NCBI GenBank assembly: GCA_016946835.1
Contig: JACVTC010000189.1
Coordinates: forward strand, 152,501-216,500
Length of the DNA: 64,000 nt
Reading direction: 5' to 3'
From: Neocallimastix lanati (nom. inval.)
Taxonomy: Eukaryota > Neocallimastigomycota > Neocallimastigomycetes > Neocallimastigales > Neocallimastigaceae
The notes beneath the pieces are model-generated. The model was not told where the DNA came from, ran no database searches, and worked only from the letters and a program-made list of their open reading frames with translations. Position numbers and translations under genes: made by a program. Below are positions 30,433 to 43,143 of this stretch, in pieces (the stretch's first letter is position 1; each line of letters opens with the position of its first letter).

Positions 30433-32702
30433 TTATTCTTCTTCTTCATTTAGTATTGAATAATTTGACCAATCTGGTACTTTATGAGTTTCATTCCATT
30501 GTTCTAATGTAATTTCTTGTCCTTCATATTTTAATGAGCCTAGTATAGAACCTTTTTTTTAATAAAAATAAATATAAAAAAATATATACATATATTAATA
30601 AAACAAAGTATTAAAAATAAACATGTTTAACATATTATTATCAATATTAAAGTCAATACAACAATATTATTGTTATTATTATTATTGTTATTATTTATTA
30701 ATTAGTATTACCTCCAATCCATGAAGCTGTATTAGCAGGAAATTTAGATCTAACAATTTTGACTTTATCAGATAAATTTATGAAACCATTTTCCTTTAAA
30801 TGTTCTTTTAATTCTTGTGATACTCTTAATGAAAATCCTGGAAGCATACTAGTACCACCAATTAATAATACATTTTCTATTAATGAAGTTCTTAAATCAG
30901 TTGGAACCTAATTATATAAGAATAAAAATAATTATAATTTAATTAATGATTAATACATAAACAATATATATATATGTATAATAAAAAATAAAAAATAAAA
31001 TAAAAATAGTATATATTTATAAAAATAAAATAAAATAAAATATAAAATAAAAAATTTAAAAATAAAAAAAAAAAAAAAACGAACAGATTGAAGAGAATCG
31101 ATAACTAAGGAAGCAATAGAAGCTTCATTTCTTTCTTGATCAAATAAAATTTCAGCAGCACGTTCTCTAACCCAACCTGGAATATTTACTTTAAGTCTTC
31201 TCTCTTCCATTGGATAACCAATTTCACTAGCGGATGAACGATATGAAAAAGTATTATTTTCTTTATTTATAATAATTTCGGTTGGATCTGGTTTTTGACC
31301 AACAAAACATACTGAAGCCTTAATATCTTCAATAACATAATTAGTTAATATATATTCCATTTCTTTTGAAAATGGAAAAACTCTTCCATCTTCTAAACTA
31401 ATTGAAGAATTTTTTATTATTAATTCTTTTAAATTTTTTGATATATCTTGACCAGCACAGGGCATCGTCTTCATTGAATGAAGTAAACATCTATAATCTG
31501 ATATCTTTTAATAAAACAATTTGATATTTATTTATTTATTTTTATTAATAAAAAATGATTTATTTTAGAATATTATATGAAATTAATATATATTATAATT
31601 TTTATTTATTTTACTTTTTTTTTTTTTTTTTTCATATTTATTATTATTATTACTATTATATTATTATTATTATTATTTATTTATTTTTTTTTATATTATA
31701 TAATTTTTTTATGTTACTTTATTATATTATTTTTTATTATTATTATTTTTTTTTATATATATTATATTATTTATATATATATATATTATTTATATTATTT
31801 TATTTATTTAACTCATATCTATTCAACTGTAAAATTTATTTGTAATAATAATTTTTTAAAACGCTTACAGGTAAAACTGTAGTTTCTAAATATCCACAAT
31901 CAATAACTAAACCAGTTTTACTACCAACCGATGTTAAAGCTAAAAGTTGTGAAGGGGCAAATATAATTGAAGGAACACTCATATATTCAAATAAAACTGA
32001 TGCAATTGTAGTTTTTAAACTTAATGGTAATAATAAATTTTCTGAAATTAAAACCTTTCTTTTATGTTTATAATCTGACATCATATAACTATTGTAACAA
32101 ATGATAATTTTAATAAATTTGTATTTATTATTTATATTATTTTATAAAATAAATTAAAAATATAAAAATTAAATTGAAAATTTTTCATTATTAATATTTA
32201 ATATTCAAAGTAATAATTAATATATTTATGATATTGTTATCATATATAACACTAAATAGTATTATTCCATACCGATAAAATATTAATTTAACTTGTTCCT
32301 TAAAACGTTGATAGAATTCTGGAATATCATATGGACTAACTTTTAATTGATATAATGGTTCTAACTAAATAAAGACAATAATAAATTTATTATTATTATT
32401 ATTATTATTATGATGATGATGATGATGATAAATAAATAATTAAATGAATAATAATACAAATAAATATTTTTTCGTACATCGCCTTCAACAATAACTCCTT
32501 CAGGGCATTTTTCTATATTTTTATATAATCTATTAGGTAAACATAAACGAGGTGATGCTTCACCTGATAGGCCAAATTTTATATATAAACTACCAATATC
32601 AAGGATAATTTTTTGGTCAATACCATATGCTGTGGTACGTTTATTGTTTAATTGATTAAGAGTAGTTTGATGAAGTAATTCCTTAACTGATATATCAGAC
32701 AT
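30433..32702 (-). CDS. ACTR10: Actin-related protein 10/11, dynactin pointed-end subunit
   Basis: Six exons, 32702-32478, 32364-32273, 32088-31869, 31504-31085, 30907-30712 and 30551-30433, join in frame to 423 residues, the usual ARP10 size. Markers in order: ILDIGSLYIKFGLSGEASPR (actin-fold phosphate loop), YDIPEFYQRF, VLFEYMSVPSIIFAPSQLLA, LVIDCGYLETTVLPV, VIEDIKASVCFV, AAEILFDQERNEASIASLVI, LLIGGTSMLPGF, ASWIGGSILGSLKY, and the C-terminal VPDWSNYSILNEEEE, matching animal ACTR10's ...IPDWCSLNNPP. ARP10 (Arp11) caps the pointed end of the dynactin Arp1 filament, with p62, p25 and p27, in cytoplasmic dynein transport. It lacks the conserved actin ATPase and polymerisation features beyond the fold, as expected. 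Convergent with the myosin gene. Confidence 0.9.
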
Positions 32703-33464
32703 ATTTGTATATTATATATTAATCTGTATTATTTTATTTTATTTATAAATATATTTTTTTTTAATTAAAATTGATTTCTCTCGTTTATAATATATTTAGA
32801 GCTGAGGTATAAATAATTTTAACTTTTCATTTAAATTTTATTATTATAAATCCTTTGAAATATTATTAATTTTATATATATTTGATAAAATTTACCATTA
32901 ATTAATTATAAAATAATTATAAAGCTATTTGATAATAAGTGATATAATTATTGTAAAAAAAAATAAAAAAATAAAAAAATAAAAAAAAAATAAAATTATA
33001 ATAATATATAAATAAAACAAAAGAGGATAATATAATATAAATTTATGTAGGATAAATTTTAATGATTATGATATTATATAAATATTTTTAATTAGTTATA
33101 TATTAATTAAAGGAGTTAATTACAATAAATATATATATATATATATATTTATACTAATAATTATCTATTTTATTGCCATTTACTAAAGAATTTTTTATAT
33201 CTATCTATAAACTATTTATTAAATTACATAATTTTTTTTTAATTATTTTATTTCAAATATAATTTTATTAATTATGATGTTTTTATTTTTTTTCTTTTTT
33301 TTTTTTTTTTATTTTTTTTTTACTTCTAATTTATGATTTTGCCATTAAGATATATTTACTAATTTTAAATATTATTATTGACACAATTATATATTATAAT
33401 ACTATAATTATCGAAGAATTAACAAAAAAAAAAAAAAAAAAAAAAAAGAATATATAATTAAATT

Positions 33465-33735
33465 GTATTACAATAATAATAAATAGATGATAAATATAAA
33501 TTAAAATATTAATTTACTTACATTATATTAAAATTTTACTTTCTTAACAGATTATATATTAATTAATTTTTCTATTAGTCTTATTTTTAGTTTTTTAAAA
33601 TTTTAGTATTACAATAATAAATATACATCAAAATATGAATTTACTTACATTATATTAAAATTTTACTTTCTTACTTTCTTAACAGATTATATATTAATAA
33701 ATTTTTCTATTAGTCTTATTTTTAGTTTTTTTATA
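33465..33735. repeat. Tandem duplication of about 130-140 bp
   Basis: Copy 1 (33465-33605) and copy 2 (33606-33735) both run from GTATTACAATAAT through TTACTTACATTATATTAAAA, TTTCTTAACAGATTATATAT and TCTATTAGTCTTATTTTTAG. They differ by small insertions and deletions. Confidence 0.85.
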
Positions 33736-33917
33736 ATTTTACTTTTTTTTTATCTTAATTTATTTCTTATTTTTTTTATCTTAACTTTTTTTTCATTCCT
33801 TTAGTGAAAAAATTATAAATATATAAATATTTAAAAAATATAACATATAATTAAATTATTAATACACAACTTAATTTGATTTTATATATTGATAATTAAT
33901 ATTATCTATATTAATAT

Positions 33918-33948
<31 letters not shown>

Positions 33949-34872
33949 TTGCTTATTTATTTATTTATTTATTTATTTATTATTAAATAATTTATTTATT
34001 TATTGCTTATTTATTTATTATTTATTATTTATTTATTTATTATTTATTTATTTATTATTTATTTATTTATTATTTCTATTTATTATTTCTATTTATTTAT
34101 ATGAAAGTATGACAAAAAAAAGAAAAAAAAAAGATTATAATGAATTAATATATTGTAAATATATTATAATTAATTAGTAAATTAATTAAATTATATAAAA
34201 TAATTAATTCAAAATAAACAAATAAAATATTAATATATGTTTCAAAAAAAAAATGAAAAAATATAACAAAAAAAAATTTTTTTATTATTTGATTAAAAAA
34301 CTAGCATTAATAATATACTAATTTTTTTTTATTTCTATTTTACATTTAAATTTTTTTTTAATTTTTTTTTAAGAATTTTCTTTTTTTTTTTTTTTTTTTT
34401 TAATTATAAAATTTAATAAAATATAAAATTATTAGGCAAAAAATATAAAAAAAATATAAATTATTACAAAAAAAATTTTTTTATTTAACCAATATTATAA
34501 AATGTTTTAATATTTATATATTTTTCACCTAAAAAAAAAAAAATTTAATATAAAATTGTTTAGCATTTTTTAATTATATATGATATTTATATTTAATTTA
34601 TCATGGATTGATAATTTACACATAAATACAACGTTGTATCAAAAATCAATCCTTCAGTTAAAAATATTAAAAATTTTATTATTTTATAAAATATAATTAT
34701 TAAATATTTCATATGTTGTGGATAAATATATAAATCATAACTAATATAAATTTTTATTGAATTGAATTGAGTAGATTATTCTTTTTTTATTTATTTATTT
34801 ATTTATTTATTTAATATTTTTATTTTATTTTAATTTATGTTATTTAATGTTTAAATATTTTAATTGAATTAG

Positions 34873-34904
<32 letters not shown>

Positions 34905-35272
34905 ACTAAATATTAAATAAATTTGATGTATTTAAAATGTATTATTATATAATTATATAATTATAAAATAAATTTAATATTTTATTCATCCAATCTATTA
35001 TAGAATGAAAACCAAATATATAAATATGAGAAGAAAAAAAAAAAAAGAAATTATATTATTGATATCTTCTTTATTTATTCTTTTAGGCATAAAATAATCT
35101 TTATTTAATAATATTTATTAAAAAGAAATATATTATTTATATATATTGTTACAATTTTATAATTTTATTTTCTATCATTTTTTATATAATATTATAAATT
35201 ATTTACTGGATTTAACTTTTTCAACATGATATTTGAAACATAAAAAAAAAATAAAATAAAATTTATCCTAAA

Positions 35273-35308
<36 letters not shown>

Positions 35309-35476
35309 CTGTAATTATTGCAAACTTTAACTTTATTTATTTATTCATTAATTGAATACATATATATATATTTTTTTAAAAAAATAAAATTATTTGCCCA
35401 AATTGAACATAATGATTTTTTAAAACCAATGTATAATAAAGTTAATATTCAAAATAAAGTGTATAAATAAGTTCAG

Positions 35477-35605
35477 AAAAAAAAAAAGTCTATAGACAAC
35501 GAGCCTCACCTCAAGATTATACGATTTCTGTTTAAAGGAATTCATACCCCTGATTAAAGTTTGAATTAGCAATCTGAAGGAAATTTTGGTTATCGCCTTC
35601 AGAAT
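35477..35605 (-). ncRNA. Candidate non-coding RNA (G+C island, possible Pol III unit)
   Basis: By my count 42 of 115 bases in 35488-35602 are G or C, against roughly one in ten nearby, with no open frame worth calling. On the minus strand the segment starts with a possible 7-bp stem (CTGAAGG at 35602-35596 pairing with CCTTCAG at 35580-35574). It ends with the palindrome GTCTATAGAC (35497-35488) followed by eleven T (35487-35477), a typical Pol III terminator. GGGGTATGAATTCC (about 35551-35538) resembles a B box loosely. I could not match it to tRNA, U1-U6, SRP or RNase P by eye. The strand is inferred from the T-run only. Confidence 0.45.
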
Positions 35606-36274
35606 AAGTTTTATTTAAATAATACTTATTAAAAAAATATATAATGAAAAGAAATAAAGAAAATTATCAAAAATAATTTCATAAAACAAGATTTTATTAT
35701 ATATATTAATAATTTAGATTAATAACTAAATTAAAATAAATAAAAGATACTACATATAATATTTTAATTTGGAAAATCTTTTCAATCAAATTAATGATAA
35801 CCTTTTTTAACACTTTTTAATATAGGAATATTTAATTATTGGGCTTTTTTATTATTATTATTATTATTATATTTATTTTTATTTTAATTTTTATTTATTA
35901 TAATTTATTTCAATTTACTTATTTATTTTTTTATTTTTAATTTATATATAATTTTTTTGTCTATAATATTTCATTTATAAATTTAGAAATATATTTATAA
36001 TTTTATGATCCATGTTAGTTTTGAAATTTTCTATGTTTTTATCATTTATATTTATTTTATTTATTTTAATTTATTTTATTTTTATTTTATTTTTATTTTT
36101 TTGTTTTGTTTTGTTTTGTTTTGTTTTGTTCTTCTTGCTTATTTTAATCTTTTTTTTTTTAAAAAAAAAAAAAAAATAAATATATTTTTATATGGAATTG
36201 CTTAATTACTCTGATATATATATAACTTTTTTTTCTTGAAATATTATATATTATTTATTCATATTTAATTAAAC

Positions 36275-37880
36275 TTAAACGTCAATGAATAATTTCTTCA
36301 ATTCCTTCATAGTATCTTCTGGGCATTTGACACTGTGACCAATGGTCTTTTCACTGGTGTAAATTTCGTAATCATTACCACCCTGTTAATTTCATAAATT
36401 AATGCATATATATAATTAATATTTATTTTTATTTATATATATATATGGAGCATTAAATTTTATTAATTAATGATTATTATATTTTATTATTGACTAAAGT
36501 TTAAAATTTATTACACTATCATTTTTATTGTTGTAATTTAAAATAAAAGACAAAAAAATAAAAAAAAAAAATAAAAATAAAATAAAAAAAAAAAGGAATA
36601 GTTATTATTTATACCTTCATAGTCTTATCACCAAAGAAGTGAATGTTCTTAAAACCTTCTTTTTCAACATGTTGTAAACAGAAAGTCCTAAAAATTAATT
36701 TATTCAATAGTCAAAAAAAAAAAAAAAAAAAAAAAAAATAAAATAAGAATATATTTTTATTATATTTTAATAAATATATTTATTAGTAGTTATTAATATT
36801 GATTTTTTTTTTTTTTTTTTTTTTTTGCTTGTTTGTTTGTTTTATTATCACATTTCATTAATATTATTCATTATTGCTTCATTTTATTTAAAAGTTTTAC
36901 CAGTTTGATTCAAATATATAATTATATTATAAAAACAATAAAATCTATAATTACTTGTCCCAACCAGTTGGGAAGACATCAAATGAAATTTGACCACCAA
37001 TAGAGTAAGTTAAACCATAATCAGGGAAGTTGTCCTTTAAGGCTTGAACAAACTTTTCACGAACATGATGTTCCTTATCGTACTTTTCAAATTCATTTCT
37101 TTCTGGATGTCTATTTTATTAATTTATTGAAAATATTTTTATTAAGATAAATTTTTAATAATTAACTATTTTTTTTTAAAAAACTTTTTCAATATCTAAT
37201 ACTTTAATAAAATATTTAAGATATATGTTTTTATTATTATTATAATTTATTCATTTATTTATTTATTTTAACATACGTGCAGTTACGACCAATTGGAGAA
37301 ACATTAATCATACCATTTCTGAATTCAACGAAGGTTCCTCTTTATTTATTTGATATTAGTTTTAATAGTAAATAATGTTAATAATAAATTTATCCGAAAG
37401 TATAAAGTTAATTTATTTTAATCTTTTTTTTTATTATTATATTATATTTTTATTTATTTATTTATTTTGTTTTTAATTTGTTGTTTTATTTTACCTCTTA
37501 ATTGGAATTTCTAAATCAGCAATGTAATGTAAAATGAATTTAACAAGTTTGTGGTACTTTTCTTCACCCATCCATTTAATGAAACTCTAAATAATATATT
37601 AATATAGTATATTATACAGCATTGTATTGAATATATATACCATTTTATTACATATTTTATTATAAGTCAATTAATAATATGTAAAAAAAAAAAAAAAAAA
37701 AATGATTTTTATATATTCTTTAAATTAATATTCACTTGAGATGGAAGTTGAACACCCTTTCTGAAAGCAGTTAAACCATTTTCAGCAAAAGCAAAATCGA
37801 AGAATTCAACAGCTATTTTTTATTATTTAAAAAATAATAAAAATTAATAATTAAATAATAATATAAATAAAATAAAACAA

Positions 37881-37911
<31 letters not shown>

Positions 37912-38488
37912 TAAAAATAAAATAAAATAAATAAAAAAAAAAAAAAAAAAGACATAAAAAAATACAATTTTTATTATTTTGAAGTCAATTTTATTTTTAT
38001 TATTAATACATTTGTATTTATTTTACAAATATATTTTAAATAACATTTACCATTTGGACCAAGCTGTTCAAATTGCTTACTTAAATCAGAACCACCAACG
38101 AAACCAATAACAACGTTCTTTTTTAATTCAATAAGAACCTTCATCATTTCATCAGAAACAGTCTATTATATTAAAATATATATATATGTAATATATGTAT
38201 ACATATATAAATAGATATATATTTCATTTAAATAATTAATTATTCAAGTTATTATAGTTATTTACTTTATTTCATATATTATTTAAAATTTATTTATTTT
38301 TTTTTTTTTTTATTTGTTCTAATTATTTTTATTTTACTGTTTATTAAAATGTATTAAAAAATAAAGCAAATAATTTTATTCTTTGTTTTTTGGACATTTA
38401 CTCTTCTAGCTGGAGTTAAAGTACCATCAACATCGAATAAACAAATAGTATCAGGGAATCTACGATCAGCCCAGTCAGAATTAGCCAT
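36275..38488 (-). CDS. PMM/SEC53: Phosphomannomutase
   Basis: Eight exons, 38488-38402, 38162-38051, 37812-37736, 37586-37495, 37339-37277, 37110-36955, 36687-36615 and 36382-36275, give 255 residues (yeast Sec53 254). HAD-family signature at residues about 19-28 ([12 protein letters not shown], with the nucleophile Asp). Then [63 protein letters not shown] and [18 protein letters not shown], all classical PMM motifs including the metal-binding Asp. It converts mannose-6-phosphate to mannose-1-phosphate in the cytosol for GDP-mannose, needed for N-glycans, GPI anchors and mannans. Apparently complete and functional. G+C is visibly higher than its surroundings. Confidence 0.95.
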
Positions 38489-38725
38489 TTTTCCTTTATT
38501 TATTTATTTATATATTAAAATATTTATTTAAAAACTTGAAATTTATTTATATTTTTAAAAAAAAAAAAAAAATTTAAAATAAAAAATTGAAGAAAAACTT
38601 TTCCTATTTATAGTTTTTTTTCTTTCAAAATAATTTATTATTACTTATATATTTATAAATTATTATTTATTTAATATATATAATCTTTCCAATTTATATA
38701 TTTTTATTTATATATATTATCTATC

Positions 38726-38895
<170 letters not shown>

Positions 38896-39320
38896 TTCAA
38901 AAACAATTTCATCCATTTTTAAATTTATTTTGGATAAGCAAACAATAATATATATAAAATATATATTTCGATTTATTACAAAACAATTAAAAACTATTTT
39001 AAAGATCAATAAATTGATTAAATAATATATTTTCATAATTTAATTGATTTTAAATTTTATTTAATTTCTAATTATTCATTTATTTAAAAACTATTATATT
39101 GATAATATATTAAATCAATATATTTTATTATATATATTTATATGTAATTTATATAAATTTTTGGATTATACACAAAAATAATAATAGAAATAAATAATAA
39201 AAATAAATATTTTTTAAGATTATTGCATGCCTAAATCTAAATGGTAAGTTTACTGAACCCAAAATCAATTATGAATAATAAATAATATAAATCAATTAGA
39301 ACATATTTATTTATAATAAA

Positions 39321-39390
39321 TAATAAATATTAAATAATAATATAATGGATTAATAAATATTAAATAATAATATAATGGATTAATAAATAT
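39321..39390. repeat. 30-bp tandem repeat, 2.3 copies
   Basis: The unit starts TAATAAATATTAAATAATAA and ends TATAATGGAT. It repeats exactly at 39321, 39351 and 39381 (partial). Confidence 0.9.
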
Positions 39391-40595
39391 TTAAAAATAA
39401 ATAATTAAATATTTATATAGATTTATATTGTATACATTATATTATTGTAGTCAGTACATTATGTATCTATGAATAAAATTATATATTTTATATTAAATAT
39501 TTTATAAAACTACTTTTTAAGATTTTAAATATTTTCTTATTTACTTAACTTTATATTTTTAATATATTAAAATATATCAAAACAATTTAAATAAATAAAT
39601 AAATAAAAAAAAAAAAAAAGACTTTTTGTCAAAAAGAAAATAATGTACTTTGTTTAACGTATTTTACTATTTATTAAATAGGTTTCTTTTTTTGTTTTTT
39701 TTAATATATTAAAATTATTACCTTTTAATATAATAAAAAGAAGGGTGAAAATCAATTATTAAACATAGCATACAGAAAATATTGCATATATATATTTTTT
39801 ATTTTCATTTTTATAATCCCATATATTTGAATTAGTATTTTTTTTTTATTAATAAAAGTATATATATAAATAATAAATATGTGTAATTAATTAGATTTAA
39901 AAACCAAAAAATAATAATAATAAAAATAATAATAAACTAATTAATTTGCCTTTTTTTTTTTATAAAAACAAATATTATATATAACAATAAAGTAAAATAT
40001 TTTTATATAAAAATATATTTATGAATTGACGGTTTTATTTGCAGTCAATTTAAAAATAATTATTTTTCTTATTTTATTTTATTTTTTTTATTTTTAAAAC
40101 TAATTAATTACACATATTTATTATTTATACTAATTCATTAATTATTTATTTATTAATTTGTTATTCATATATCCATTTATTTATTATGTATGCTTTATTA
40201 TTTATTATTTTATTATTTATTATTGTTTATTGTTTATTGTTTATTGTTTATTGGTTATTCATTCATTTATTATTTATTATATATTATTTTTTATTTATCA
40301 TCAATTTATTTATCATTCAGTATTTATTTATTATAGTATTAAGCATTTATAGGAATTAAGAATTATAACTCACAACAACACATTATTTATTTTTATGATA
40401 TTACTATTATCCATTCATTTTATCTTTTTAATTAATACCAAAAAAATAATCCTTCATTTAATAAAAATCCTCATAATCAATAATTTTTATAAATAATATT
40501 TTTTAAAATATATTTAATAAAAAAATTTCATTATAAACATTTTAATGAAATTTCCGAAATACACATTTCAAATTAATAAAATTATTATTACTTTT

Positions 40596-40883
40596 CTACT
40601 TACCTTTTTTCAAATTGATATATCTTTTCAAATTCCAATTATTTCTATTTAAATTTTTATATTTATTTATATCATTAAATGCATTGATATAATTATTATT
40701 ATTTTTTGAAAGGTCTACATATGAAAATAATGGTAAATTGGTTAAAGTATGTAAATTTCTTTCACTTAAAGTATAATAATTTAAAAAAGAGCTGAATTTT
40801 GGTATTATATGAGCAGTTTTAATACTATTATTATAATATTTAATGAATGAATATTCAGAAATTTTATTTAATCTAAAATTCAT
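40596..40883 (-). CDS. Possible first exon of an unrecognised gene
   Basis: A frame of 95 codons starting MNFRLNKISEYSFIKYYNNS, with balanced composition (Leu, Ser, Tyr, His, Pro, Asn) unlike the low-complexity noise around it. It ends at a near-perfect donor: LKKG followed by GTAAGTAG at about 40604-40597. The start is basic and lacks acidic residues over the first ten, which could fit an organelle-targeting leader, but this is weak. I could not find a convincing second exon in 38.5-40.6 kb, so it may be a decayed gene or a short orphan. Confidence 0.35.
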   Translation of the reverse strand: MNFRLNKISEYSFIKYYNNSIKTAHIIPKFSSFLNYYTLSERNLHTLTNLPLFSYVDLSKNNNNYINAFNDINKYKNLNRNNWNLKRYINLKKGK

Positions 40884-41789
40884 TTTTTTTTTTCTTGTAT
40901 TTTCAATTTTTATTTTTACGGAATATATTTAAAAATTAAATTAAAATTTGAAATTTGAAATTTAATAAAAAATATAGTTTATTTTAATTTTTATTATAAT
41001 TTTTTTTATATATAAAAAAATAATTAATACAGAAAAACCTATATAAAATTATTTAAATATTATTAAATTCTTAATCATCGTAAAATTATATAAAATAAAT
41101 AATTATAATATCCAAAATATAAATAATAATAATAATAAAATAATAATTATTAACATATAAATAAATAAACAATTAAAATAAATAAATTTAAATAAATATT
41201 TATTAATTAAATATTTAAAATATAACTAGTTATATACAAAACATAAAAATATAAATATATTCATAAGTTTATGTAAATGTTACACATTTAGAATGTGAAG
41301 CATTTAGACATAATTTATGTATAATCATCATAAATTTTTGTACAATGTGTATAATATATGTAATACGCCACTATTTTCAACGTATATTTTTATTTATTGT
41401 ATTTTAGCATTAAAAAAATAAAATAAAAACAAAAAAAAGAATAAAAGAATAAATGTATTTTAGCATTAAAAAAATAAAATAAAATAAAAAAAGAATAAAT
41501 AAAAGAATAAATAAGTTTTCTGTTAAGAATTTTATTTTATTTTTATTTTTTTTTTAATTTTATTTTATTATTATATTTTATTATTAAATATTTAAATAAT
41601 AAAACCTTTCCATTTTATTTTATTTAAATAAAATAAATAAAATTATATATTTCATTATTAAATTAACTAAATAATAGAATAAAATTTATTATAATATTAA
41701 ATATTTATTATTATTGATATTAATAAAATATTTTGATATCGATATTAATAAAATATTTTAATATTGATATTAATAAAATATATTGATAT
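40884..41789. other. A/T-rich intergenic DNA
   Basis: No coding potential. Contains a roughly 56-bp duplication at 41398-41510 and a short repeat of GATATTAATAAAATATTTT (41714-41790) abutting the MULE relic. Confidence 0.55.
41398..41510. repeat. Tandem duplication of about 56 bp
   Basis: Two copies begin TGTATTTTAGCATT, followed by AAAAAAATAAAATAAAA and AAGAATAA(AT)AAAAGAATAA. Confidence 0.8.
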
Positions 41790-42462
41790 TTAATATAGAT
41801 AGTGATGTAGTATAAAAACTATTTATTTCTGGAGCAAATACTCTTGTTATAAACACTTGATAACCAAATATTGGTGCAATATAAAATGTACCATCAGCAA
41901 ACATATTTTGGTTGTATTTAATAAACAATTCTGTTTGGAATGGGGAATGATGATTGAAAAATTATAATATTAGAATTTTTGTATATCATATAATTTTCAT
42001 CTCTTTCGTTTATATAATATTGAGATTTATCTGGAATTTCATTAAATTTTGATATATCAGGAGGTAGTTGTTTTTTTATATATCTTGATATTTGAGATTT
42101 AACTGAATTATATTCAGGGCATATCAATCCAATTTCTCAGATATTTCATTATATATATGTTTTGGATTTATATCAAATGGGATTGAGGTTTTTCTAATTT
42201 CATTTTTCATTTTATGTTTTACTATTGACACAGATGTATCATATTCTTTTCCTGGATGAGTATGTTTGTTTTCATATTTTATTACTTTATTATTATCATT
42301 TAGAATAATATAAGATTTACATTTTTTAACTATTTTATATTTAGTACATTTGAATATTTTTATATTATTCGTTATATACAATAAATTAAATTTGTATTTT
42401 CTATTTACAATGATTTGGTTTTTTTCTTTATTAGTTTCACTTATTTCTAATTGATCATCCAT
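41790..42462 (-). pseudogene. MULE-like transposase relic, FLYWCH-type N-terminus
   Basis: The start MDDQLEISETNKEKNQIIVN leads into a FLYWCH-like zinc-binding region (YKFNLLYITNNIKIFKCTKY, KKCKSYIILN, then ENKHTHPGKEYD with the His pair). A helical part follows (SIVKHKMKNEIRKTSIPFDI, CPEYNSVKSQISRYIKK), then the beginning of the MULE DDE core (FADGTFYIAPIFGYQVFITR). There are two frame breaks, one near 42124 (ISEKLD / CPEYN) and one near 41945 (FQSSF / FQTEL). Homology to the second copy (57918-59965) stops near 41790, so the catalytic core and its other acidic residues are missing. The element is inactive. The second copy gives the alignment that reveals the breaks. Confidence 0.8.
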
Positions 42463-42547
42463 TTATTATAAATATTTTACATTAAAAGTTTTATTTTTTT
42501 TTTTTTTTTGTTTTAATCTATTTTTTTTATCTAATATTTTATTTTAT

Positions 42548-42582
<35 letters not shown>

Positions 42583-43084
42583 TTTTACTTTATTATTTAT
42601 TTTTTTTATTTTTAATTTTACTTTATTCTTTTTTTATATTTTATATTTTACATTATTATTTATTTTTTTATATTTTTTATTTTACTTTATTATTTATTTT
42701 TTTTATTTTTTATTTATTTTTTTTTTTTATTTTTTATTTATTTTTTTTTTTACTGTAAATGTTATTAAAATTAAAAAAAAAAAAAAATAAAAATAAAAAT
42801 AAAAATAAATTTAACCCTATTCATTTATTTTTACAAGCCACATTGTAATACATGAATAAATGATCAAACATAAATTATGTCGAAATGCAATACTCTCACA
42901 CATTTATGTAATTATAAATTTATACACGTGTATATAAGAAATTAATGTAAATCATATGATTATATAATAATATTTTATTATATATATTTTATTATTCATG
43001 TATTATTAAATTGAGAGCTCTTTATTAAATTAAAAATTAAATAAAAATTATTAATTAAAACTAAATAAATAATTGTGCTAGCCG

Positions 43085-43143
<59 letters not shown>

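Larger units (their letters stand above)
32703..36274. other. Gene-poor intergenic region
   Basis: About 3.6 kb of A/T-rich DNA between the start of ARP10 and the 3' end of PMM, with many homopolymer runs (for example 33427-33447, 34873-34903, 35276-35305) and TTTA repeats (33919-34090). No coding exons found on either strand. The exceptions are the tandem duplication at 33465-33735 and the G+C island at 35477-35605, listed separately. Confidence 0.6.

Noticed and set aside
31555-31882. Phe/Tyr/Ile-rich plus-strand frames
   Set aside because: They lie in an ARP10 intron and overlap its exon antisense. Composition is simply A/T noise.
35477-35605. tRNA or U4 snRNA
   Set aside because: No cloverleaf with acceptor and anticodon stems can be drawn. 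The U4 resemblance is limited to TTGCTAATT, and no Sm site follows.
40158-40352. 64-codon hydrophobic frame resembling a membrane peptide
   Set aside because: It arises from TTTATTG and TTTA repeats, with no splice context or homologous motif.
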